Below are positions 17,912 to 25,786 of a stretch of DNA of 64,000 bases, one piece after another; position 1 is the stretch's first letter, and each line of letters opens with the position of its first letter. The notes beneath the pieces are model-generated. The model was not told the DNA's origin, searched no databases, and was given only the letters and a program-made list of their open reading frames with translations. Both the position numbers and the translations under genes were made by a program. Source of the DNA: JBHJHP01 sp042219855 (lineage in GTDB: Bacteria > Bacteroidota > Bacteroidia > Bacteroidales > UBA5342); contig NZ_JBHJHP010000001.1 of assembly GCF_042219855.1 (NCBI RefSeq), positions 496,001 through 560,000 of the forward strand, written 5' to 3'.

Positions 17912-17949
17912 GTAGGGTAAAAGTCGGGGGAGTCGGTATATAAGTGAAA
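17912..17949 (+). promoter_or_regulatory. Second copy of the ECF promoter motif
   Basis: GTAGGGTAAA (17912-17921), 12 nt, then CGGTATATAAGTGAAA (17934-17949). It differs from the copy at 13908 by one base within the two blocks, while the spacer sequence is different. It is 30 nt before the repeat-protein gene and separates that gene from the receptor operon. Confidence 0.78.
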
Positions 17950-17978
17950 ACAATTTAGAAAACTAAAAATTTGTAGTC

Positions 17979-18449
17979 ATGAAAACTTTAGTAAAAAGAA
18001 TCTCGATTTTTGCATTTATGTTCTTAGCTGTTTTTGCAGTATCCGCACAGAGTGAAGGAGAAGAGCCTGTAACAGAAGAACCTACAACCACCGTTGAAGA
18101 ACCGGCTCAGATAAGGGAAAGATTGCATGAGAATCTGTCCGAAGAACAGAAAGCCATGTTACAGGAGCGCAAACAGCTTGCAGTAGAAAACAGGGAAGCA
18201 TTTAAGGCAACTTTAACAGAAGAACAATGTGCCATTCTTGAAAATCAGGAAATGACACGTGAAGAAAAACAGGAAGCTTTGCAGGCAACTTTAACTGAAG
18301 AACAGAAAGAATTGCTTGCTAATAACCGCTCAGCCATGAAAGCACAACGTGAAGCATTCAGGGAAACATTAAACGAAGACCAGAAAGCAGCTATGAAAAA
18401 ACGCATGCTTAGAAAGGGTAACAACAGTTCACAAGGTGGAAGTGAATAG
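17979..18449 (+). CDS. Secreted helical protein with 26-residue repeats
   Basis: This 156-residue protein has a signal peptide (1-24, ending VSAQ) and then an acidic linker. From about residue 53 it contains three exact-length 26-residue repeats and a partial fourth, each beginning L[ST]EEQ or LNEDQ and ending EAFKAT, EALQAT or EAFRET. The pattern is amphipathic, highly charged and probably helical. It loosely recalls periplasmic Spy/CpxP-like proteins with LTxxQ motifs, which is an inference only. It has its own copy of the ECF promoter, so it is a likely direct target of the sigma factor encoded upstream. Confidence 0.85.
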   Translation: MKTLVKRISIFAFMFLAVFAVSAQSEGEEPVTEEPTTTVEEPAQIRERLHENLSEEQKAMLQERKQLAVENREAFKATLTEEQCAILENQEMTREEKQEALQATLTEEQKELLANNRSAMKAQREAFRETLNEDQKAAMKKRMLRKGNNSSQGGSE

Positions 18450-18481
18450 TGATTGTTCATTAGTTAATTGTTGATGGACTC

Positions 18482-18511
18482 CTCACAGCCTGAAAGGGCT
18501 GTGAGTTTCCG
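18482..18511 (+). terminator. Hairpin between the repeat protein and the barrel gene
   Basis: The stem CTCACAGCC / GGCTGTGAG is 9 bp with loop TGAAAG, followed by a weak tract (TTTCCGGTTTTGTTT). It may act as an attenuator that lowers expression of the downstream genes relative to the repeat protein. Confidence 0.6.
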
Positions 18512-18538
18512 GTTTTGTTTAATCCACCAGTGAGCATC

Positions 18539-19447
18539 ATGAAAACATACATTATTATACTAGCCTGCATATTTTCCATCCACTTCGTTAAGGCACAGGA
18601 AGTTTCAAAAAGTGATTCACTGCTAAATGCAGCCCTGGATGAAATGCTTTTTGACAACGACATGGACCTGTACGAACTTTTTGATGGTAATACCAACTTT
18701 CACTTTCTTTATTTCGGATCCTTATACAACTCAAAAACATTTTATGCAGGCCGTGAAATTATTGATCCGCTAACCGGTGGGGCTATTCATTCCACTTCGG
18801 CTCAATTATACTATTTCATTTCAAATGGTCTGTATTTTGGTACATCAGGTGCCTGGTACAGCCAAATGGATCCTTCTTTTCGGACAGCAGTCTTTACCCT
18901 GGGTTATACTAAAGGACTTAAAAAACATGACTTTTTAAGATACAGGGCTTCATACAACAGATTTATTTATCTGAACATGGGGGCCGATTATGAACCAAAC
19001 TTTTATAATAATTTCAATCTCGGCTTTTCTCTTAAGCATAAAAATACAGGGTTACGTTTCGATTATGCCATGATGACCGGAAGTGATACAATCAGTCATC
19101 AGTTCTCAATAGATTTGTATACAAGAATAAAACTTCTGGATCTGGGAGGATATGACAGAATTCAGTTTAAACCGGAGATTTCAACATATTTTGGATCGGA
19201 GCTGGTTGAAACACTATTGAATCCTGACCAGCACAATTCCATGTTTTTTGAACCTGAATATGGATATAATGAAAAATTCGGATTGCTGAATACGCAATTA
19301 ATTTTGCCGGTGAGTATCTCATATAAGGATTTCGATTTTGAAATTGCCTATATTCATAATTTTCCCAGAACTTTGGACCCGCTTTATTATTTTGAAAGCG
19401 TTGGGTTTGTACAGTTTTCGTTGGGCTATATTCTTAAAATTAAATAG
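18539..19447 (+). CDS. Putative outer-membrane beta-barrel protein
   Basis: I do not recognise a named family. After a signal peptide (about 1-20, ending VKAQ) the protein of about 302 residues shows alternating hydrophobic/polar strands with many aromatic residues (for example GLYFGTSGAWYS, FNLGFSLKHK) and ends with a strand-like FSLGYILKIK, as in outer-membrane barrels. The ATG at 18539 is chosen because the upstream in-frame alternative at 18515 adds residues before a good signal peptide. It is probably co-transcribed with the gene 9 nt downstream. Confidence 0.75.
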   Translation: MKTYIIILACIFSIHFVKAQEVSKSDSLLNAALDEMLFDNDMDLYELFDGNTNFHFLYFGSLYNSKTFYAGREIIDPLTGGAIHSTSAQLYYFISNGLYFGTSGAWYSQMDPSFRTAVFTLGYTKGLKKHDFLRYRASYNRFIYLNMGADYEPNFYNNFNLGFSLKHKNTGLRFDYAMMTGSDTISHQFSIDLYTRIKLLDLGGYDRIQFKPEISTYFGSELVETLLNPDQHNSMFFEPEYGYNEKFGLLNTQLILPVSISYKDFDFEIAYIHNFPRTLDPLYYFESVGFVQFSLGYILKIK

Positions 19448-19456
19448 TTAAACCTG

Positions 19457-20893
19457 ATGAGATCCGGTAATTTCATACTGATCTGGTTTACAGTCGTCCT
19501 GCTCATTTGCGCTGTTAACCTCCAATCGCTTTTTGGGGCAGTAACTGATGGCCTGATACAACTGGATAAAACGGAATGGAAGGATTATAAATCAAGCTCC
19601 GGCTCTTTTATAAGCTCCGAAAAAGAAGAATATACATATGATGAAAATGGAAAGGTTGAAACTATTACCAGTTATGTATGGGACCAGGTAAATGAAAACT
19701 GGATCGGTACGGAAAAAACATGGAATGTGTATGATGATACTTTACTGACTGAAGTGCTTAAATCTTACCCAGGTGCTGATGAAATCTGGATTGATACACA
19801 AAAAAAAGTTTTTTCCTATACAAATGGTTTAAAAACGGAGGTCATCATTTTTGAACGCTCGGCAAATAATCAACCCTGGGGCGAATCTGAACGAGAATTG
19901 CTTACCTACGACGCTAAGGGTAATCTGACAGAAGCACTTTATCAGGAATGGAATATTCTGAAAAAGAGCTGGTCTTCTTATCTCATAGAAAACATGTTAT
20001 ACGATGATGATAACAGAATAACCGGTTATACCAGCAAAGTTTGGGACTTTATTTTCGATGACTGGGTGAACTATGATAAAGAAGAGTATATGTACGGAAC
20101 GAATCCGGTTAGCGAATCATACTTTTATTATGTATGGAATGAAAGTTCTAATACCTGGGACACCTATTATAAAGATTACTCGGAATATACAGCCGATATG
20201 ATGAATAAGGGATTCCTTTCCTGGTACTGGGAAAATGGTTTATGGATTGAACTGACAAAAGAAATTCATGAGTTTGATGCACAGAACCATCTTGTATATT
20301 ACGCGGAATATGACTGGAATGCGATGTCAAAGCGCTGGGACTATTATGATAAGGAAACCTATAGTTATGATGATAATGGTAATCTGACGGTATTTGTGGA
20401 TTATGACAGGCAGGAAACAAAAAATACATGGATAGAACACAGTCGTGAATTGTATTCCTACAATACGGGTGTTCGGAACGAAATGTTGGTACTCCCTTTT
20501 ACAGATCAGAGTATAATTGATTTATACTTTAACAGTCAGATTATGAATACCCGTATTTACTACTGGGATGCTGCAAGCAGTACCTGGAAAGATGATCAGC
20601 TTGGAGAATTCAGCTATTCTGACTTTACGGTTTCTGATGCATTGCAGAATAATACTTTGTTTCAATCCAGATGCTATCCCAATCCGGTATCAGAAAAGTT
20701 TTTTGTGGAAACAGAAGAGGGTATTGCTGTTGATCGGATTGAATTGTACAGTTTAAGTGGTCAGTTGCTTGAAAACTGGAATTTCTATGATGCTGAAGGG
20801 TATAATATTAAACATCTTTCTGTAGGTACATATCTTATTATTGTACATTCTGAGGATTCAAAATCATTTGTATCCAAATTGGTAAAGTATTAA
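19457..20893 (+). CDS. Type IX secretion substrate with Trp/Tyr-rich repeats
   Basis: This 478-residue protein has a signal peptide (about 1-28) and a C-terminal type-A sorting domain (about 400-478) that begins YPNPVSEKF and contains the LYSLSGQLL and VGTYLIIV segments, the usual address for export through the type IX system. Between these lie about seven or eight degenerate repeats of roughly 40 residues, each with a YDxNG-like turn, a W-D/W-N pair and a Y-Y/K-E segment. They resemble YD-type wall-associated repeats in style but no family is named with confidence. The gene follows the barrel gene by 9 nt, suggesting that both belong to the ECF-controlled cluster. Confidence 0.85.
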   Translation: MRSGNFILIWFTVVLLICAVNLQSLFGAVTDGLIQLDKTEWKDYKSSSGSFISSEKEEYTYDENGKVETITSYVWDQVNENWIGTEKTWNVYDDTLLTEVLKSYPGADEIWIDTQKKVFSYTNGLKTEVIIFERSANNQPWGESERELLTYDAKGNLTEALYQEWNILKKSWSSYLIENMLYDDDNRITGYTSKVWDFIFDDWVNYDKEEYMYGTNPVSESYFYYVWNESSNTWDTYYKDYSEYTADMMNKGFLSWYWENGLWIELTKEIHEFDAQNHLVYYAEYDWNAMSKRWDYYDKETYSYDDNGNLTVFVDYDRQETKNTWIEHSRELYSYNTGVRNEMLVLPFTDQSIIDLYFNSQIMNTRIYYWDAASSTWKDDQLGEFSYSDFTVSDALQNNTLFQSRCYPNPVSEKFFVETEEGIAVDRIELYSLSGQLLENWNFYDAEGYNIKHLSVGTYLIIVHSEDSKSFVSKLVKY

Positions 20894-20926
20894 AGTTTAT
20901 TACCTTTACCTGCCATAAAATATAAT

Positions 20927-21454
20927 ATGTTCAGGTTAATAAAATATCTGCCGCTGTTTATTCTGGTATTCAGCAGCTGTAAAAATACGCCACGAAAATC
21001 CATCAGGGAAAATCAACTGATAGAAGCTTCAAAACAGCAATATATGCTGGAGTGGAACCGTAGAATGACTGAGCAACAGGATTCTCTGTTCAAGATAATT
21101 GCCGATTCATCGGTATTTAGCTGGACCAAAGCAGATAATGGATATTACTATACACTTCAGGATTCAGAAAATGGTCAGGTTGTCACGTCAGGTGATGTAG
21201 TAACGATAAACCTTATACTGAATACCATTTTGAATGAGCCTGTGGATAGCATTGTATCAACTTTTGTTGTTGGTAAGAGTCAGGATATTCCGCTTGGTAT
21301 ACAACATGCGGTTTTGCAAATGCGGAAAGATCAAACCGGATCATTTTTGTTCCCTTTTAATCTGGCCTATGGTGTAAAAGGAATTCCGGGAAAAGTTGTC
21401 CCGTTTCAACCATTACGTGTAAAAATAACAATAGAAAAGGTTGAAAAACGTTAA
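20927..21454 (+). CDS. FKBP-like lipoprotein
   Basis: This 175-residue lipoprotein has a lipobox ending FSSC (Cys18). The C-terminal half (about 70-175) resembles an FKBP peptidyl-prolyl isomerase domain, with SGDVVTINLIL and the late motif LAYGVKGIPGKVVPFQPLRV. It resembles the GldI-type lipoproteins of gliding and type IX secreting Bacteroidota, although several FKBP pocket aromatics cannot be identified. It would be anchored in a periplasm-facing membrane leaflet. A related gene follows, with 97 nt between them. Confidence 0.82.
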   Translation: MFRLIKYLPLFILVFSSCKNTPRKSIRENQLIEASKQQYMLEWNRRMTEQQDSLFKIIADSSVFSWTKADNGYYYTLQDSENGQVVTSGDVVTINLILNTILNEPVDSIVSTFVVGKSQDIPLGIQHAVLQMRKDQTGSFLFPFNLAYGVKGIPGKVVPFQPLRVKITIEKVEKR

Positions 21455-21503
21455 TGGTGTTACATATTACCGTGTAATACGTTATATCTTGGTGATCAAT
21501 TAT

Positions 21504-21512
21504 TATATTTGC
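21504..21512 (+). promoter_or_regulatory. -7 box for the second FKBP-like gene
   Basis: TATATTTGC is an exact TAnnTTTG match 39 nt before the ATG at 21552. The upstream -33 element is not clear. Confidence 0.45.
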
Positions 21513-21551
21513 TGAAAATTATTGTAAACTCAATAATCTAATTAAAAACGG

Positions 21552-22070
21552 ATGAAACTTTTATTAAAACTCTCCTTCTTATTGCTTGTTGTAACCCTGA
21601 TTTCGTGTGGAACTGATTATTCAGCTGAAAAGGCAGATTCAGAAATGCAATTTGATGAATATATTAAAGCCGCTGGCATACCTGAATCAGATAAACTGGA
21701 ATCCGGACTTTATTTAATTCCACGTGAAGAAGGAGATGGCAAAATGCCGGAATCCGGAGATAAAGTTATCATAGAATACCGCGTATATACCCTCGACAGT
21801 ATGTATATTCAGGATAATGAACTTTCTGCAAACAAATTTGAGTTTACACTTTACGGTAGTAACGAATTGGCAAGCAGTAACTATTCTATTCCCTATGGAA
21901 TGGTTGGATTACATGAGGGCTTGACGCATATGAAGGAGGGCGGAAAAGCAACTATGATTATACCTTTTAATCTTGCTTTTAATCAATATGTTGTTGATAA
22001 TCTTCCCAGATACATGAATTTCAGGGTTGAGGTACAACTCATTAATATAAGTGAAGTTATTTTCGAATAA
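21552..22070 (+). CDS. Degenerate FKBP-like lipoprotein
   Basis: This 172-residue lipoprotein has a lipobox ending LISC (Cys19). Residues 70-170 follow the FKBP strand order (SGDKVIIEYRVYTLDS, then MVGLHEGLTHMKEGGKATMIIPFNLAFN), but the usual AYG-G-IPP loop is replaced by NQYVVDNLPRYM. Isomerase activity is therefore doubtful and a chaperone or structural role is more likely. It has its own -7 box and is probably a diverged tandem duplicate of the gene at 20927. Confidence 0.8.
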   Translation: MKLLLKLSFLLLVVTLISCGTDYSAEKADSEMQFDEYIKAAGIPESDKLESGLYLIPREEGDGKMPESGDKVIIEYRVYTLDSMYIQDNELSANKFEFTLYGSNELASSNYSIPYGMVGLHEGLTHMKEGGKATMIIPFNLAFNQYVVDNLPRYMNFRVEVQLINISEVIFE

Positions 22071-22228
22071 AAGGCAGCCTTAAGGTACAATCTTTCATAT
22101 TTCTGATATTCTGCTGTTTAAATCAGCCTTTAATTTTTGAATTTTCTTAAAAAATTTATAAATTTTCTATTTGTAATTATTTAATTTCGTAACCTTGTTT
22201 TAAAGGTTAAAAAGAATATTTATAGCAT

Positions 22229-24124
22229 ATGAGAAAATGGCGTATTGAAGACTCTGCTGAACTTTATAATATAAATGGTTGGGGAGTCGATCTCTTTTCA
22301 ATTAACGAGGAAGGTAATGTGTATGTAAATCCTAAAAAGGGAATGGCACAGGTAGATTTGAAGGAGTTAATTGATGAACTTTCATTACGTGATGTGACCA
22401 CACCGATTCTTGTTCGTTTTCCGGATATACTTGATAATCAGATTGTAACCATTTCTGAATGTTTTCAGAGGGCTTCTGCTGAATACGAATATAAAGCACA
22501 GAACCATTTAATATATCCCATTAAGGTCAATCAAATGCGTCCTGTGGTAGAGGAAATCGTCAGCCACGGTAAAAAATATAATATTGGTCTTGAAGCCGGA
22601 TCAAAGCCGGAATTACACGCTGTATTGGCTATTAATACTGATCCCGAATCGCTGATTATATGTAACGGGTATAAGGATGAGGATTATATTGAGCTGGCAC
22701 TGCTGGCGCAAAAAATGGGTAAAAGCATTTTTATTGTCATCGAAAAGCTGAATGAGCTTAAGTTGGTGGCAAAAATATCAAAGCGACTCAAAATACAACC
22801 CAATATTGGAATTCGCATAAAACTGGCCAGTACGGGAAGTGGTAAATGGGAAGATTCCGGAGGGGATGTCAGTAAATTCGGATTAACATCCAGCGAACTG
22901 CTGGAAGCAACAGATTATATCATTAAAAATAATCTGAAGGATTGCTTTCGTTTTATTCATTTTCATATTGGAAGCCAGATTACAAAAATCCGTCGTATTA
23001 AAACCGCGCTGAGGGAAGCTTCGCAGTTTTATGTGGAACTCTGCAAACTGGGCTTTAATATTGAATTTGTGGATATCGGTGGTGGATTAGGTGTGGATTA
23101 TGACGGTACTAAATCATCAAACAGTGAGAGCAGTATCAATTATACAATTCAGGAATATGTAAATGATTCAGTCAGTACATTCGTCGATGCCAGTGATAAA
23201 AACGATTTGCCACATCCCAATATTATTACGGAATCGGGGCGATCACTGACTGCACATCACTCCGTTCTGATTTTTGAAGTGCTGGAGACCGCCACATTAC
23301 CCTCGTGGGATGAGGAGAAAGATAAGCTTGAGGACGATGCTCATGAGCTGGTTGTGGAGTTATATAATCTATGGGATACATTAAATCAGACGAAGATACT
23401 GGAAACCTGGCATGATGCACAGCAGATACGGGAAGAGTCGCTTGACCGGTTTAGTCTGAGGCTGATTGATTTGAAAACCCGTGCGCAGATTGAACGTCTG
23501 TTCTGGAGCATTGCCCGTGATGTTTATGATCTGGCTGTTGAGTTAAAGCATACACCTTATGAATTACGGCAGTTGCCCAAAATGCTGGCAGATAAATATT
23601 TCTGTAACTTCTCTCTGTTTCAGTCACTGCCGGATTCCTGGGCAATAGATCAGATTTTCCCGATTTTACCCATTCACAGATTAAATGAAAAACCAACCCG
23701 TGTAGCTACTTTGCAGGATATCACCTGTGACTCCGATGGGAAAATAGATAATTTTATTGCGACAAAAAACATCTCATATTATCTCCCGGTTCACCGATTA
23801 AAAAGCAATGAATCGTACTATATCGGCGTATTTCTGGTTGGAGCATATCAGGAAATACTGGGAGATCTGCATAACCTGTTCGGAGATACGAATGCCGTCC
23901 ATGTATCGGTAGATGAAAAAGGGTATTATATTGATCAGGTGATTGATGGAGAAACAGTGGCTGAGGTGCTTGATTATGTGCAGTATAATGCTAAAAAACT
24001 TGTTCGTACGGTTGAAACCTGGGTAGGCAGCTCTATTAAAGCCGGTAAAATCTCCATGGAAGAAGGGAAAGAGTTTCTTTCCAATTACCGGTCCGGTTTG
24101 TACGGATATACCTATCTGGAGTAA
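22229..24124 (+). CDS. speA: Biosynthetic arginine decarboxylase
   Basis: This 631-residue PLP enzyme of the alanine-racemase-fold (SpeA) group converts arginine to agmatine, the first step towards putrescine and spermidine. The PLP lysine lies in YPIKVNQ (about residue 95). The glycine-rich phosphate loop IGGGLGVDY and the C-terminal PESGR-like segment TESGRSLTAHHS are present. Length is full for the family. No agmatinase or agmatine deiminase gene lies next to it. It ends one base before the convergent transporter gene. Confidence 0.97.
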   Translation: MRKWRIEDSAELYNINGWGVDLFSINEEGNVYVNPKKGMAQVDLKELIDELSLRDVTTPILVRFPDILDNQIVTISECFQRASAEYEYKAQNHLIYPIKVNQMRPVVEEIVSHGKKYNIGLEAGSKPELHAVLAINTDPESLIICNGYKDEDYIELALLAQKMGKSIFIVIEKLNELKLVAKISKRLKIQPNIGIRIKLASTGSGKWEDSGGDVSKFGLTSSELLEATDYIIKNNLKDCFRFIHFHIGSQITKIRRIKTALREASQFYVELCKLGFNIEFVDIGGGLGVDYDGTKSSNSESSINYTIQEYVNDSVSTFVDASDKNDLPHPNIITESGRSLTAHHSVLIFEVLETATLPSWDEEKDKLEDDAHELVVELYNLWDTLNQTKILETWHDAQQIREESLDRFSLRLIDLKTRAQIERLFWSIARDVYDLAVELKHTPYELRQLPKMLADKYFCNFSLFQSLPDSWAIDQIFPILPIHRLNEKPTRVATLQDITCDSDGKIDNFIATKNISYYLPVHRLKSNESYYIGVFLVGAYQEILGDLHNLFGDTNAVHVSVDEKGYYIDQVIDGETVAEVLDYVQYNAKKLVRTVETWVGSSIKAGKISMEEGKEFLSNYRSGLYGYTYLE

Positions 24125-24125
24125 G

Positions 24126-25016
24126 TCAGCTGATCATCAGCAAAATTACACCGGCCAGAATTCCGGCCAGGTATAAGCTTTTTCTTCGGATATTTTTTTC
24201 CCTGAATAAAAGTGCACCGAAAGTGAACGCTACAACTACGCCACTTCTCCGGATGACAGAGATTATTGAAATCAGCGAGTCTTCATAGCTCAGGGCATAA
24301 AAATAGGTGAAATCTGAAACGACCAAAAAAAGGCCTATTAAAGGAATAGTCCAGCGCCATTTAAATGGTACAGCCTTGCGTCTGGGATACCAGAATAATA
24401 GTGTTGCCGGTAACAAAAGCACAACCTGGTATACTGAAAACCATGCCTGAACAGCAATCCTGTCATAATACCTCATTAAATGTTTATCGTATAGTGCACT
24501 GGCTGAACCTAAAAGAGTGGCTAAAATGATAAACCAAACCCACTTATTCGTTCTGAATGATATGCCTTCCGTTTTGCCGGCAGTGGAAAACAGATAGAAA
24601 AATATTATTGTAACACCAAGACCTGCCCATTGAACAGGAGTAAGCCGCTCTGAAAAAATCAGTAAGGCACCGGTTAATGTCCACACAGGTGCTGTTGCTC
24701 TAATCGGTGAAACAATGGTCAGTGGAAGATGCTTTAATGCAAAAAATGCAAAGATCCAGGACGATACAACAAGTATGGATTTCAGAATGACAAGAAAATG
24801 CTCATGTTTGCTTAATGCGGGTAAGTATAATCCAATGGATTTCATTAACTCCGGATGCACAGCAGACATAATAAATACAGGAACAAAAAGTAGTGCAGAG
24901 GTTGAACACGAAAATAACAATACTGGAAATACTGCATTGTCATTGACAGAATACTTTTTAAAAACATCATAAATCCCCAGTAAAACCGCTGAAACCAGCG
25001 CCAAAGCTAACCACAT
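24126..25016 (-). CDS. EamA/DMT-family transporter
   Basis: This 296-residue protein has about ten hydrophobic helices arranged as two EamA repeats (about 5-145 and 155-293), typical of drug/metabolite transporters. Substrate cannot be inferred. The gene starts with ATG at 25016, 17 nt downstream of a -7 box TATCTTTGC (25042-25034, minus). It is convergent with speA with a 1-nt gap; there is no evidence that the two are functionally linked. Confidence 0.9.
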   Translation of the reverse strand: MWLALALVSAVLLGIYDVFKKYSVNDNAVFPVLLFSCSTSALLFVPVFIMSAVHPELMKSIGLYLPALSKHEHFLVILKSILVVSSWIFAFFALKHLPLTIVSPIRATAPVWTLTGALLIFSERLTPVQWAGLGVTIIFFYLFSTAGKTEGISFRTNKWVWFIILATLLGSASALYDKHLMRYYDRIAVQAWFSVYQVVLLLPATLLFWYPRRKAVPFKWRWTIPLIGLFLVVSDFTYFYALSYEDSLISIISVIRRSGVVVAFTFGALLFREKNIRRKSLYLAGILAGVILLMIS

Positions 25017-25357
25017 CCGCTATTTATTTGCGCGCAAAGATAAGACAGGACGGCTTAATTTCGGAATCAGCCGGTATAAAATAGTGATTTTTTTTATGCT
25101 GCGGTTGTTATGAACTGGTAGGTTGATTAAATATTTGTTGGTTAAATAAATACATATATAGAAGTTTGTCTATGAGGAATAATTATAAATTACAAATTAA
25201 AAAGAATAAACGCTTACAATTGCGTGTTTTTTAATATAATTTTGTGCCTTAATTTCGAATTGGATAAATTTTTCTTTAATTAAAATTCGTAATTTCTGGT
25301 GATTGAGCGTTATGTATTCAACAAATAAATTTGGATTATTACAATAAAATTAATTAT
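25017..25357. other. Divergent intergenic region, transporter / mce
   Basis: This AT-rich 341-nt stretch contains no gene. On the minus strand it holds TATCTTTGC (25042-25034) for the transporter. On the plus strand it holds TAATTTTG (25237-25244), which would give the methylmalonyl operon a leader of about 105 nt. The leader contains no hairpin or riboswitch that I can recognise. Confidence 0.6.
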
Positions 25358-25768
25358 ATGAAACCTTCTTATATTGAACACATTGGTATTGCTGTTAAAA
25401 GTTTGGACGAAGCGATTCCTTTTTATGAAAATGTATTTGGTTTGGAATGTTATGCTGTTGAGGAAGTTGCAGATCAGAAAGTGAAGACTGCATTTTTCAA
25501 GGTAGGTCAAACCAAAATAGAGTTACTTGAATCTACCGATCCGGAAGGACCGATAGGTAAGTTTTTAGAAAAGAAAGGTGAAGGAATTCACCATATGGCT
25601 TTTGCAGTAGAGGGGCTTGCTGATAAGTTAAAGGCTGCAGAAGAGAAAGGGGTAAGGCTTATCGATAAATCTCCTCGTAAAGGTGCAGAGGGCCTGAATA
25701 TTGCATTTTTACATCCTAAATCCACATTCGGTGTTTTAACCGAACTGTGTGAACATCCTAATGAATAA
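25358..25768 (+). CDS. mce: Methylmalonyl-CoA epimerase
   Basis: This roughly 136-residue glyoxalase-fold (VOC) enzyme interconverts the (R) and (S) epimers of methylmalonyl-CoA. Metal-ligand segments IEHIGIAVKSL, TKIELLESTDPEGPI, GIHHMAFAV and VLTELCEH are present. The ATG at 25358 is preferred over an in-frame TTG at 25331 because the sequence before it is not family-like. It is the first gene of an operon with four Na+-dependent decarboxylase subunits and supplies their substrate epimer. Confidence 0.96.
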   Translation: MKPSYIEHIGIAVKSLDEAIPFYENVFGLECYAVEEVADQKVKTAFFKVGQTKIELLESTDPEGPIGKFLEKKGEGIHHMAFAVEGLADKLKAAEEKGVRLIDKSPRKGAEGLNIAFLHPKSTFGVLTELCEHPNE

Positions 25769-25786
25769 AATTAAACATTCAAACTT

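Noticed and set aside
15372..20893. Polysaccharide utilisation locus (SusC/SusD type)
   Set aside because: No SusD-like lipoprotein, glycoside hydrolase or other carbohydrate enzyme is present beside the TonB receptor.
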